A stretch of DNA of 64,000 bases from Parvibaculum sp040216885 (GTDB lineage: Bacteria; Pseudomonadota; Alphaproteobacteria; Parvibaculales; Parvibaculaceae): assembly GCA_040216885.1 (NCBI GenBank), contig JAVJOG010000003.1, positions 1-64,000 on the forward strand. Direction: 5' to 3'. The translations under genes were made by a program, and so were the position numbers. Shown in pieces: positions 1-7,823 of the stretch. The notes below the pieces were generated by a model. That model worked only from the letters and a program-made list of their open reading frames with translations. It searched no databases and was not told where the DNA came from. Positions within the stretch are counted from its first letter, which is position 1; each line of letters begins with the position of its first letter.

Positions 1-2
1 CT

Positions 3-503
3 CTCGTCACCCATGCCGACTGGGCGCTGTCCTTCATCGGGCTCGGCGACAACACGCTGATCGGCCCCTACACGCCGATGGCGCTGCTCTACAACAACAC
101 GGCGGTGATCTTCGGCCTCGTCTATGTGCACCTGCCCTTCATGGTGCTGCCGCTCTACGCGGCGCTCGACCGGCTGGACCGCTCCTATCTGGAGGCGAGC
201 CTCGACCTCGGCGCCGGCCATACGCGCACCTTCTTCTCGATCGTCGTGCCGCTGGCGCTGCCGGGCATCGCGAGCGGCATCGTCATCACCTTCATTCCGG
301 CGATGGGCTCCTACCTCACGCCCGACCTCCTGGGCGGCACCGACAGCTACATGATCGCCAACGTGATCGCGAGCCAGTTCAAGCAGGCCAACAACTGGCC
401 CTTCGGCGCGGCGCTGAGCTTCCTCTTGATGTATGCGACATTCTTCGCGCTGGCGCTGAGAGCCGTGCTGATGCGCAAGGAAGGAAGAGGAGACAAGAGA
501 TGA
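3..503 (+). CDS. ABC transporter permease, PotB-like (5' end outside window)
   Basis: Inner-membrane permease of a spermidine/putrescine-type ABC importer. The reading frame is open from base 3, so the N-terminal half lies before the window. The visible part holds the cytoplasmic coupling loop (EASLDLGAGHTRTFFSIVVPLALPG, the EAA-type sequence that docks on the ATPase) and the last membrane spans. Its stop overlaps the start of the next permease as ATGA, so the two are translationally coupled. A periplasmic binding protein gene is expected just upstream. The substrate (polyamine or another small cation) is inferred from family resemblance only. Confidence 0.88.
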   Translation, partial: LVTHADWALSFIGLGDNTLIGPYTPMALLYNNTAVIFGLVYVHLPFMVLPLYAALDRLDRSYLEASLDLGAGHTRTFFSIVVPLALPGIASGIVITFIPAMGSYLTPDLLGGTDSYMIANVIASQFKQANNWPFGAALSFLLMYATFFALALRAVLMRKEGRGDKR

Positions 504-1354
504 GCCTCTTCCGCCGCAACCCCGATCCCATCGGTCCGCTCGACTATGCGCGGCGCTTCTGGCTGCGCGCCATCGTGGCCGTCACGCTGTTCTTCCTCTA
601 TGCGCCGATCCTCGGCCTTATCGCTTTCAGCTTCAACGACAGCCGCCGCAACGTCGTCTGGCGCGGCTTCACCACCGACTACTACGTGAAGTTCTTCAAC
701 AATGAAGGACTGATGATCGCCTTCGGCAATTCGCTGACCATCGCGGTGATGACGACCGTGGTGAGCACGATCCTCGGCGCGCTGACGGCCTATGTGCTGT
801 GGCGCTACCGCTTTCCGGGCAAGGCGGTATACGAGGGCGGCATGGCGCTGCCGATCGTCATTCCCGAAATCTGCATGGGCGTCGCGATGATGGTGTTCTT
901 CGCCCGCATCGGCTGGCCGACCGGCCTGCCCTGGCCGGTCAATCTGGGGGCGATCACGATTGCCCACATCGCCTTCGCCTTTCCCTTCACCGCCATCGTG
1001 ATCCGGGCGCGGCTCGAGAATTTCAACCGCGAACTCGCCGAATGCGCGCGCGACCTCGGCGCCAACGAATACCGCGTCTTCCGCGACATCGTGGTGCCGC
1101 ACATGAAGCCCGGCCTGATCGCCGGCGCGCTGCTCGCCTTCACGCTGTCGCTCGACGACTTCGTCATCACCTTCTTCACCGCCGGGCCCGACACCGTCAC
1201 CTTCCCGGTCAAGATCTACTCGATGGTGCGTTTCTCGGTGACACCGGAAGTCAACGCCGCCTCGACCGTGCTGATCCTGCTGACGCTCGTCGTGACCACC
1301 ATCGCGCTGTGGCTGCAGAACCGCAACAACATGATCGGTAAAGCCGCTCACTAG
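500..1354 (+). CDS. ABC transporter permease, PotC-like
   Basis: Second permease (284 residues) of the polyamine-type ABC importer. A first membrane span at about residues 22-45 follows a short charged N-terminus. The EAA coupling loop is at about residues 180-200 (AECARDLGANEYRVFRDIVV), and the conserved LDDFVITFF stretch near residue 220 is typical of PotC. The start overlaps the preceding stop (ATGA) behind a purine-rich ribosome binding site. The length is normal for the family. It is probably one transcript with the flanking permease and ATPase genes. Confidence 0.92.
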   Translation: MSLFRRNPDPIGPLDYARRFWLRAIVAVTLFFLYAPILGLIAFSFNDSRRNVVWRGFTTDYYVKFFNNEGLMIAFGNSLTIAVMTTVVSTILGALTAYVLWRYRFPGKAVYEGGMALPIVIPEICMGVAMMVFFARIGWPTGLPWPVNLGAITIAHIAFAFPFTAIVIRARLENFNRELAECARDLGANEYRVFRDIVVPHMKPGLIAGALLAFTLSLDDFVITFFTAGPDTVTFPVKIYSMVRFSVTPEVNAASTVLILLTLVVTTIALWLQNRNNMIGKAAH

Positions 1355-1386
1355 CCAGACCGCCCTCAGGAAGAACCGGAAACACC

Positions 1387-2475
1387 ATGTCCGAAGCGCC
1401 CCTCATCCAGATCAAGAATGTTTCGAAAATCTATGGCGGCAGCGTCAAGGCCGTCGACGAGGTGAGCCTCGAGGTCAACCGCGGCGAGTTCTTCGCGCTG
1501 CTGGGCCCCTCGGGCTGCGGCAAGACCACGCTTCTGCGCATGCTGGCGGGCTTCGAAATTCCGACCGCCGGCGAGGTCATCATCGACGGCCACAACATGG
1601 CGAAGGTCCAGCCCAACAAGCGTCCGGTCAACATGGTGTTCCAGTCCTATGCGGTGTTTCCGCATATGTCGGTCGAGCAGAACGTCGCCTATGGACTGAA
1701 GATGGACCGCCGGCCTTCCGGCGAAATCAAGAAGCGCGTCGCCGAAGCGCTGGAACTGGTGAAGCTCGGCGGACTCGGCAAGCGCATGCCCGACGAAATG
1801 TCGGGCGGCCAGCGCCAGCGCGTGGCGCTGGCCCGCGCCCTCGTCAAACGCCCCTCGGTGCTGCTGCTCGACGAGCCGCTGTCGGCGCTCGACGCGAAAC
1901 TCAGGGAGGCGATGCAGCTTGAGCTGGTGCGTCTGCAAAAGACCGTCGGCATCACTTTCGTCATCGTGACGCACGACCAGTCGGAAGCGCTGTCGATGGC
2001 CAACCGCATCGCGGTGATGAGCCAGGGCAAGGTGCGGCAGGTGGCGCCGCCGACCGGCCTCTACGAAGCCCCGGCAAGCCGCTTCGTCGCCGACTTCATC
2101 GGCAAGATCAACCTGATCGACGCCACCGCGACGCGCGCTGGCGAAGGCGAGGTGAAGGTCAACGCGCCGAAGATCGGCGAGGTGACGCTGAAGGGAACGG
2201 CGGAAGGCAAGGTAGCACTCGCGGTGAGGCCGGAAAAGATTTTCGTCGCCGACAAGCAGCCGACGGACCCGAACGTCATCGCGATCAAGGGCAAGGTCGG
2301 CGAGGTCGCCTATTTCGGCAGCTACTCGAACGTCTTCTTCGACATCGGCCTCGCGACGCCGCTGCAGGCCGACATCTCCAACGTCACCAGCGACGTCGAG
2401 GAGTTCACCTTCAAGGCCGGCGAGGAATACTGGATCTACTGGCGCAAGGCCGACACGCTGGTGCTGGGGGACTGA
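1387..2475 (+). CDS. ABC transporter ATP-binding protein, PotA-like
   Basis: ATPase of the polyamine-type importer (362 residues). Walker A is GPSGCGKTT near residues 39-47. The Q-loop (VFQSYAVFPHMSV), the signature (MSGGQRQRVALARAL), Walker B (LLLDEPLSALD) and the switch histidine (VTHDQSEA) are all present. The last ~120 residues form a TOBE-type regulatory domain. The gene follows the second permease by 32 bases and is the last gene of the operon. It is convergent with the MerR gene. Polyamine specificity is inferred. Confidence 0.92.
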   Translation: MSEAPLIQIKNVSKIYGGSVKAVDEVSLEVNRGEFFALLGPSGCGKTTLLRMLAGFEIPTAGEVIIDGHNMAKVQPNKRPVNMVFQSYAVFPHMSVEQNVAYGLKMDRRPSGEIKKRVAEALELVKLGGLGKRMPDEMSGGQRQRVALARALVKRPSVLLLDEPLSALDAKLREAMQLELVRLQKTVGITFVIVTHDQSEALSMANRIAVMSQGKVRQVAPPTGLYEAPASRFVADFIGKINLIDATATRAGEGEVKVNAPKIGEVTLKGTAEGKVALAVRPEKIFVADKQPTDPNVIAIKGKVGEVAYFGSYSNVFFDIGLATPLQADISNVTSDVEEFTFKAGEEYWIYWRKADTLVLGD

Positions 2476-2515
2476 GGGGAGCGGTATCCTTCCCGCCCTC
2501 CCCCTGCGGATTCCT

Positions 2516-2543
2516 CTGCGAAAGAGGAGCGCGGCTTTCGCAG
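2516..2543. terminator. Stem-loop between convergent potA-like and merR-type genes
   Basis: A perfect 9-bp inverted repeat (CTGCGAAAG at 2516-2524 and CTTTCGCAG at 2535-2543) lies in the 71-base gap between two convergent genes. There is no clear U-tract on either side, so it may terminate weakly in both directions or simply protect 3' ends. Confidence 0.4.
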
Positions 2544-2546
2544 GCC

Positions 2547-3275
2547 TCACACGTCGTCTTCGGCTGTCGGCAGGACGCCGCTGGCGCTGATTTTCTCGAC
2601 TTCGCGAACGATCTTCTCGATCAGCAGCAGCGGCACCATTTCGCTCAATGTGCGGATGCCGCTGACGGCGAGCTTCGCGGCCGCCGGCTGGTCGAGCTTG
2701 TCGCCAAGGCGCGAGTAGAAACCGACAACGGCGCGCCGCGCCAGCAGCTCGATCATCTGCGGATAGATGCCATAGCTCTCGATCGTGTAGCCGATATCGG
2801 GCGCGAAACCCTCGGCCTGGGTCTGCGCGATGATTTCCATGATGCGGACATTGCGCTGGTTGAGCCACTCGGTCCCGTCGCGCGCATCGATATGGATGAG
2901 GCCGATCGCCGCGAACTGCCGGATCTCGTCGGAAGCAAGGCCGGTGTCGCGCACCACGCCAGCAAGCGTCTTAGGCGCAAGGTTGCGGCCGTCACTGAGG
3001 AGCGGCCCCATCGCCACTTCAAGCCCGATCAGCGATTCGAAGCCGCCGGCCGGCTCGCCGGTTTCCGACGTCACGACGGCCTTGATGACCGACAGCGGCA
3101 GGTGCCGCTCGTGCTGCAACCGGCGGATCAGGTTGAGGCGCTTCACATGCTCGCGCCCATAGGTCGCGACATTGCGCTTCGGCCGCACCGGCTCGGGCAG
3201 CAAACCCTCGCGGATGTAGTAGCGGATGGTTTCGCGGCCGATACCGGTCGCGGCCTCGAGTTCCTTCATCTTCAT
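2547..3275 (-). CDS. MerR-family transcriptional regulator
   Basis: DNA-binding regulator of 242 residues. The N-terminus carries a classic MerR winged helix (residues 3-70: ELEAATGIGRETIRYYIREGLLP, then the RNLATYGREHVKRL-type wing). The remaining ~170 residues are an effector or dimerisation region I do not recognise, with no cysteine cluster, so metal sensing is unlikely. A thiolase and the remains of a P450 lie upstream, so control of lipid or xenobiotic catabolism is plausible but unproven. Two in-frame ATG codons (first and third) could both start translation. Confidence 0.85.
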   Translation of the reverse strand: MKMKELEAATGIGRETIRYYIREGLLPEPVRPKRNVATYGREHVKRLNLIRRLQHERHLPLSVIKAVVTSETGEPAGGFESLIGLEVAMGPLLSDGRNLAPKTLAGVVRDTGLASDEIRQFAAIGLIHIDARDGTEWLNQRNVRIMEIIAQTQAEGFAPDIGYTIESYGIYPQMIELLARRAVVGFYSRLGDKLDQPAAAKLAVSGIRTLSEMVPLLLIEKIVREVEKISASGVLPTAEDDV

Positions 3276-3374
3276 GAGGTTGGCATCTTCATCGGTCGGG
3301 CGCGTCTCCTGCTTGAACCTTCTTTTGCGTAACGCGTATCCGCAACTCTAGCAGATGATCGGGAGATTCGCGCC

Positions 3375-3405
3375 AAAAAGGGCGGAGCCTCGCGGCCCCG
3401 CCCTT
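3375..3405 (-). terminator. Rho-independent terminator of the thiolase gene
   Basis: AAGGGCGG (3378-3385) pairs with CCGCCCTT (3398-3405). Read on the minus strand, the stem is followed by five T residues. It lies downstream of the thiolase stop and upstream of the merR-type start, so the regulator must use its own promoter. Confidence 0.75.
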
Positions 3406-3430
3406 GAAATTTCCAAATCTTTTCAGGGAT

Positions 3431-3454
3431 TTAGAGACGTTCGACGATTGTGAC
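3431..3454 (-). pseudogene. Duplicated C-terminal tail of a thiolase (VTIVERL-stop)
   Basis: Immediately beyond the thiolase stop, the minus strand again encodes V-T-I-V-E-R-L followed by TAA. The protein sequence matches the real C-terminus, but the codons differ at most third positions and the stop is TAA rather than TGA. This looks like the last eight codons of a second, diverged thiolase, left after deletion of a tandem paralogue. It is very short, so chance cannot be fully excluded. Confidence 0.5.
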
Positions 3455-3465
3455 CCCGTCGGGCG

Positions 3466-4638
3466 TCAAAGACGCTCGACAATCGTCACATTGGCCAGCC
3501 CGCCGCCTTCGCACATGGTCTGCAAGCCGTAGCGCTTGTTCTTGGCTTTCAGCGCATGGACGAGGGTCGTCATCAGCTTGGTGCCCGACGCGCCGAGCGG
3601 ATGGCCGAGCGCGATGGCGCCGCCATGCACGTTGAGCTTGTCGGGATCAGCGCCCAGCGCCTGCAACCAGGCGGTCGGCACCGAGGCGAAGGCCTCGTTG
3701 ACTTCATAGAGGTCGATATCGTCGATCTTCATGCCAGCCTTCTTCAGCGCCCGCTCGGTGCCGGGCAGCGGTGCTTCCAGCATGATGACGGGGTCGCCGC
3801 CGACGACGGTCATGTGGTGGATGCGGGCCATGGGCTCTACCCCAAGCGCCTTGAGGCCCTTTTCGTTGACGATCATCACGCCGGACGCCCCGTCGCAGAT
3901 CTGCGAGGAGGAGGCCGCCGTGATCGCGCCGCCTTCGACCAGCAGCTTGACGCTCTTGATCGCGTCGAGATTGGCGTCGAAGCGGATGCCTTCGTCGACC
4001 TTGTGAATTTCCTTGCTGCCGTCTTCGAGCGTGACTTCGAGGGCGACGATTTCCTCATCGAAGAGACCGGCCTGCGTGGCGGCGATCGCCTTCTGGTGGC
4101 TCGAATAGGCGTATTCGTCGAGCTGGTCCTTCGTCAGGCCGTATTTCTTGGCCATCATTTCGGCGCCGGCGAACTGGCTGAACTGGATGTTCGGGTAGCG
4201 CGCCTCGATATTGGGGCTCTTGTAGATGCCGAAGCCGTTCTTGAAGGGCAGCGAGACCGGCATGCCCATCGGCACGCGGGTCATGCTTTCGATGCCGGCC
4301 GCGATCACCACATCCATTGCACCCGACATGACGGCCTGCGCGCCGAAGTGAAGCGCCTGCTGCGAGGAGCCGCACTGACGGTCGACGGAGGTTGCCGGCA
4401 CGCTTTCAGGCAAGCCCGAGGCGAGCACCGCGTTGCGCGCGATGTTCATGCCCTGCTCGCCGGCCTGGTCGACGCAGCCGACAATGACGTCTTCGACGAG
4501 TTCCGGATCGGCGCCGGTGCGCGCGACAAGTTCGTCGATCACCTTGCCGCCGAGATCCGCCGGGTGCCAGTCCTTCAGTTTGCCGCCCTTGCGGCCGCCG
4601 GCGGTGCGGGCGGCGGCGACGATATAGGCTTCCGCCAT
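3466..4638 (-). CDS. Acetyl-CoA acetyltransferase / thiolase
   Basis: Thiolase of 390 residues, catalysing thiolytic cleavage or Claisen condensation of acyl-CoAs in beta-oxidation or related pathways. The acyl-accepting cysteine is in the SVDRQCGSSQQALHF stretch near residue 90. The GGAIALGHPLGASG histidine motif is near residue 345, and the C-terminal CEGGG motif carries the second catalytic cysteine. The ATG at 4638 was chosen over an upstream start because an AGGAGAA ribosome binding site lies just before it and the protein then begins MAEAYIVAAART, as is usual. The exact chain length handled cannot be read from the sequence. Confidence 0.93.
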   Translation of the reverse strand: MAEAYIVAAARTAGGRKGGKLKDWHPADLGGKVIDELVARTGADPELVEDVIVGCVDQAGEQGMNIARNAVLASGLPESVPATSVDRQCGSSQQALHFGAQAVMSGAMDVVIAAGIESMTRVPMGMPVSLPFKNGFGIYKSPNIEARYPNIQFSQFAGAEMMAKKYGLTKDQLDEYAYSSHQKAIAATQAGLFDEEIVALEVTLEDGSKEIHKVDEGIRFDANLDAIKSVKLLVEGGAITAASSSQICDGASGVMIVNEKGLKALGVEPMARIHHMTVVGGDPVIMLEAPLPGTERALKKAGMKIDDIDLYEVNEAFASVPTAWLQALGADPDKLNVHGGAIALGHPLGASGTKLMTTLVHALKAKNKRYGLQTMCEGGGLANVTIVERL

Positions 4639-4950
4639 GGGAGTTCTCCTTGAAACATGCGGGTTGAAACAAGCGGGCCCGCGCGACGCGCAAGCCCCGA
4701 TTGCCGATGCTGTATGTATCTGGCCGCCATCTTGACCATGCAATGGGCCTTGTCCAGCCGGAAACGAGCCCCTTGCGAGCCCCCTAAACTCCGCGCAGGG
4801 TTACAGGAAAGCCTTGTGCCGCAACGATTTAGCGCTTTACGCAACGTCACGGCGGCATTGAGAGGCGGGGGCGCGGCACAACACGGCGTTGAACGGAAAC
4901 GGACCGCAAGCCGCGCAAAAGGAACAGGCCGTGGAGAGCGGGGGAGGAGG
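4639..4950. other. Intergenic region, divergent promoters for thiolase and P450 relic
   Basis: 312 bases between the divergent thiolase and P450-remnant starts. No convincing small ORF, palindrome or sigma-70 consensus stands out. An open frame running into the P450 relic exists, but its composition and lack of a ribosome binding site argue against coding. Confidence 0.5.
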
Positions 4951-5216
4951 ATGGAAATGACCGGCACCGACAAGAGCATCGACAATGCGATCGTCAATCC
5001 GAAGACTTATGCGCATGTCGACGAATTCCACAGGCTGTTCACGCAACTGCGCAAGGAAGAGCCGGTGCGCTGGACCGAACCCGACGGGTTTCGTCCGTTC
5101 TGGCCCGCCTCGACCACATCGAACTGGCCGGCGACCCGGCCTGGGTGGAAGCGCGTTTCGTTTCCGGGCTGAAGAGATTGCCGGTCCGGTATTCGATGAA
5201 GCGCAAGGCGGCGTGA
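4951..5216 (+). pseudogene. Cytochrome P450 remnant, both ends present, core deleted
   Basis: A good ribosome binding site (GGGGGAGGAGG) and ATG open a P450 N-terminus of about 50 codons (NPKTYAHVDEFHRLFTQLRKE, then WTEPDGFRPFW). At about 5101-5103 the sequence jumps to another frame that encodes a typical P450 C-terminus (LARLDHIELAGDPAWVEARF, then VSGLKRLPVRY) and stops at 5214-5216. Around 300 codons are missing, including the I-helix, the ExxR motif and the haem-binding cysteine loop, so no active enzyme can be made. The two ends fused by an out-of-frame internal deletion. Confidence 0.85.
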
Positions 5217-5240
5217 CCGACGAGCCGTTGCGAGAAAAGG

Positions 5241-5270
5241 AAAAGGCGGCTCGCGAGAGCCGCCTTTTTT
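5241..5270. terminator. Bidirectional rho-independent terminator
   Basis: AGGCGGCTC (5244-5252) pairs with GAGCCGCCT (5257-5265) around a 4-base loop. A T-run follows on the plus strand and an A-rich stretch precedes it, so it also works on the minus strand. It would end the P450-remnant transcript and the monooxygenase transcript coming from the other side. Confidence 0.85.
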
Positions 5271-5289
5271 GTTTGCCGTGAGGCGTACC

Positions 5290-6798
5290 TCACGCGTAGA
5301 CGAATTCGTCGCCGTCGAGATCGATGGCCGGAAGTTCGTCCTTTTCGCGCCAGTAATCCTGCGTGTGCTGCCACTCGTATTTGTCGCCCCGCTTGGGCAG
5401 GAGATGCATGCTGCGCATCAGATAGCCCGGATTGAAGTTGTCCGGATCGATCCAGGGCAGACGCTTCATGTCCTTGTCCTTCTCCGGAATTTCGACCGTC
5501 ACGGACTTCGCCTGATGGCTGCCCATGTGGTTGATGAGGCGGCAGACGAAATCGCCCATCAGGTCGACGCGCAGCGTCCAGCTCGCGCGGAAATATCCGA
5601 AGACCCAGACCATGTTCGGCACACCGGTGAACATCATGCCGCGCCAGGTGACGGTATCGGCAAAGTCGATGGGCGCGCCATTCTTGCTGAACTCGATGTC
5701 ACCGAGGACCGAGAGGTGAAAGCCCGTCGCGGTGACGATGATGTCGGCTTCAAGCTCCTTGCCGGATTTGAGCAGGATGCCCTTTTCGGTGAAGCGTTCG
5801 ATCTCGTCCGTTTCGACCGAGGCCTTGCCCGACGCGATGCCCTGGAAAATGTCGCCGTCCGGCACGAAGGCGATGCGCTGGCGCCACGGCCGGTAGCGCG
5901 GGGTGAAGTGCTTCTCGACGAAATCTTCCGGCAGGAAGAGACGCACCGCATCGAGCAGTTCCTTGCGGACCTCCTCCGGCTCCTCGAAGGAACGGCGGGT
6001 GAACTCGGCCTGATTGTGCAGGATTTCCTTGCGTGTGATCTCGTGGATCCATTCCTCGTCGATGTGGAGCTCGCGCAACCGGTTTGCCAGCTCGTTCTCG
6101 TTGCGTCCGGGAATGAAATAGGTCGGCGAACGCTGCAGCAGCGTCACATGCGCGCAATCGCCGGCGATGGCGGGTACGAGCGTTGCCGCTGTCGCGCCGG
6201 AGCCGATGACGATGACGTTCTTGCCCTTGACGTCGAGATCTTCCGGCCAGGTCTGCGGATGAACGATCCGGCCCTTGAACTTCTCCATGTCCGGCCATTC
6301 GGGCGTGTAGCCCTGATCGTGGCGGTAATAGCCCTGGCACATCCAGAGGAAGTTGGTGGTGAAGCGGCGCTCCTCGCCGGTGTCGACGCGCACCGCACGG
6401 ACGGTCCACAGCGCATCCTTCTCCGACCAGTCGGCCGAGACGATCCTGTGGCCGTAGCGGATGTGGCGGTTAAGGTCGTTCTCCTCGATCACTTCTTCCA
6501 TGTAGGCGAGGATCTTGTCCGCCGACGCGATGGGATCGCCCGTCCAGGGCTTGAAGCGATAGCCGAAGGTGTAGAGGTCGCTGTCGGAGCGGATGCCCGG
6601 ATAGCGATGCGTGTGCCAGGTGCCGCCGAAGGTCTCGAGCGTTTCGAGAATGACGAAGCTCTTGTCCGGGCATTGCTGCTGGAGGTGATAGGCCGAGCCG
6701 ATGCCGGAGATGCCGGCGCCGACGATCAGCACGTCGAAATGTTCGGCCTTCTGCGGAGCGGCACCGGCCGGTCGGTCAAGCGTTGCTGTGTCTGGCAT
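5290..6798 (-). CDS. Flavin-containing Baeyer-Villiger monooxygenase, EthA-like
   Basis: FAD- and NADPH-dependent monooxygenase of 502 residues that should insert oxygen next to a ketone carbonyl to give an ester or lactone. The FAD Rossmann motif is GAGISG at residues 27-32. GGTW, then RYPGIRSDSD, follows at about 59-74. The Baeyer-Villiger fingerprint FxGxxxHxxxW is intact at 174-184 (FKGRIVHPQTW), and the NADPH site GSGATA is at 199-204. The N-terminal half strongly resembles mycobacterial EthA-type enzymes. It is a single gene with its own terminator, and the adjacent P450 relic suggests a former hydrocarbon or ketone oxidation locus. Confidence 0.92.
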   Translation of the reverse strand: MPDTATLDRPAGAAPQKAEHFDVLIVGAGISGIGSAYHLQQQCPDKSFVILETLETFGGTWHTHRYPGIRSDSDLYTFGYRFKPWTGDPIASADKILAYMEEVIEENDLNRHIRYGHRIVSADWSEKDALWTVRAVRVDTGEERRFTTNFLWMCQGYYRHDQGYTPEWPDMEKFKGRIVHPQTWPEDLDVKGKNVIVIGSGATAATLVPAIAGDCAHVTLLQRSPTYFIPGRNENELANRLRELHIDEEWIHEITRKEILHNQAEFTRRSFEEPEEVRKELLDAVRLFLPEDFVEKHFTPRYRPWRQRIAFVPDGDIFQGIASGKASVETDEIERFTEKGILLKSGKELEADIIVTATGFHLSVLGDIEFSKNGAPIDFADTVTWRGMMFTGVPNMVWVFGYFRASWTLRVDLMGDFVCRLINHMGSHQAKSVTVEIPEKDKDMKRLPWIDPDNFNPGYLMRSMHLLPKRGDKYEWQHTQDYWREKDELPAIDLDGDEFVYA

Positions 6799-6882
6799 TT
6801 CCCGTCTCTTTCCCTGGCCGGCGCTTCTTGATGGCGCCGGATTTTCCCATTTTCGATAACGCTATTCTGGCCTTTCGAAATC

Positions 6883-6898
6883 TAGGGTCAACACCCTA
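6883..6898. promoter_or_regulatory. Short palindrome upstream of the monooxygenase gene
   Basis: TAGGGT (6883-6888) and ACCCTA (6893-6898) form a perfect 6-4-6 inverted repeat, 85 bases upstream of the monooxygenase start on the minus strand and about 60 bases past the end of the DUF2189 gene. It could be an operator or a small hairpin. Confidence 0.3.
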
Positions 6899-6959
6899 AT
6901 CCGGTCCGGCGCCGATCAAATTGACGCAGGGGCCGAGACGCCGGGGAAAGCGCCGGGGC

Positions 6960-7751
6960 CTATTGCGGCAGCGCGCGGCGGTAGAGATGCCAGGTGGCAT
7001 GGCCGAAGACTGGCAGAATCACCAGCAGACCGAGAAAGAGCGGCAGCGAGGCGGCCAGCACCGACAGCGTCACGAAGACGCCCCAGCCGAGCATCACGAC
7101 CGGGCTCTGGAACACGGCCTTCACCGAGGTGATCATGGCGGTGACGATGTCGATCTCGCGCTCAAGCAGCATCGGGATCGAAAAGACGGTGATGGAGAAC
7201 AGCACCAGCGCCAGCACGCCGCCGACGACATGGCCGACGGCAAGGAAGATCAGCCCGTGCTGCGTCGTGAACACGACGGTGAGGAACTGCGCGAAGGAGG
7301 CAAAGGAAGCGAGACCCAGAAAGAGCGCGATCAGGAGCCGCACCTGATACATCCAGACCCAGAAGACGAAGAGCATCACAAAGGCCATCCACGACACCTC
7401 GCGGCGGCGCTGCGCCCAGACAAGCGAAAAGACATCGCGCCATGTGGGACGCGCGCCGGCGGCGAGGCGCCGGCTCACTTCGTAGAGCCCGACGGCGGCA
7501 AACGGCCCGACCAGCGGAAAGCCGATGGCGAAGGGATAGATGAGCCAGGGCAGCTCCCAGATCGTCAGCGACAGCACGATGATCGCGCCGATGCCGGCAA
7601 AGACCCCGCCAATGACCAGCCCGAAAAGCGGCGCCCGCAGGAAATCGCGAAACCCGGCCTTCAGCGCGGCCGCAAGATCGCGCACTTCCATGGTGTGAAT
7701 GCGACGGGCGCTTCCGCCCGCTGCGGCCGGCTCAAGCGGTGCTTCCGACAT
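6960..7751 (-). CDS. DUF2189 integral membrane protein (paralogue 1)
   Basis: Polytopic inner-membrane protein of 263 residues with about six hydrophobic segments and the DUF2189 layout: a GPFAAVGLYEVSRRL stretch near residue 85, GGVLALVLFSITVFSIPMLL near 185, and the C-terminal GHATWHLYR. Function is unknown. A paralogue of almost equal length (262 residues) lies at 22996-23784 beside the cbb3 oxidase genes. It lies 72 bases downstream of the aromatic hydroxylase on the same strand and may be co-transcribed with it. Confidence 0.82.
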   Translation of the reverse strand: MSEAPLEPAAAGGSARRIHTMEVRDLAAALKAGFRDFLRAPLFGLVIGGVFAGIGAIIVLSLTIWELPWLIYPFAIGFPLVGPFAAVGLYEVSRRLAAGARPTWRDVFSLVWAQRRREVSWMAFVMLFVFWVWMYQVRLLIALFLGLASFASFAQFLTVVFTTQHGLIFLAVGHVVGGVLALVLFSITVFSIPMLLEREIDIVTAMITSVKAVFQSPVVMLGWGVFVTLSVLAASLPLFLGLLVILPVFGHATWHLYRRALPQ

Positions 7752-7823
7752 CCTGTCTCTCCCCTCCCGTCGAGACTGACGGAGAAGATTATGAGCAGAT
7801 GCCGGCGCCGGCGGCCAGTGGCG

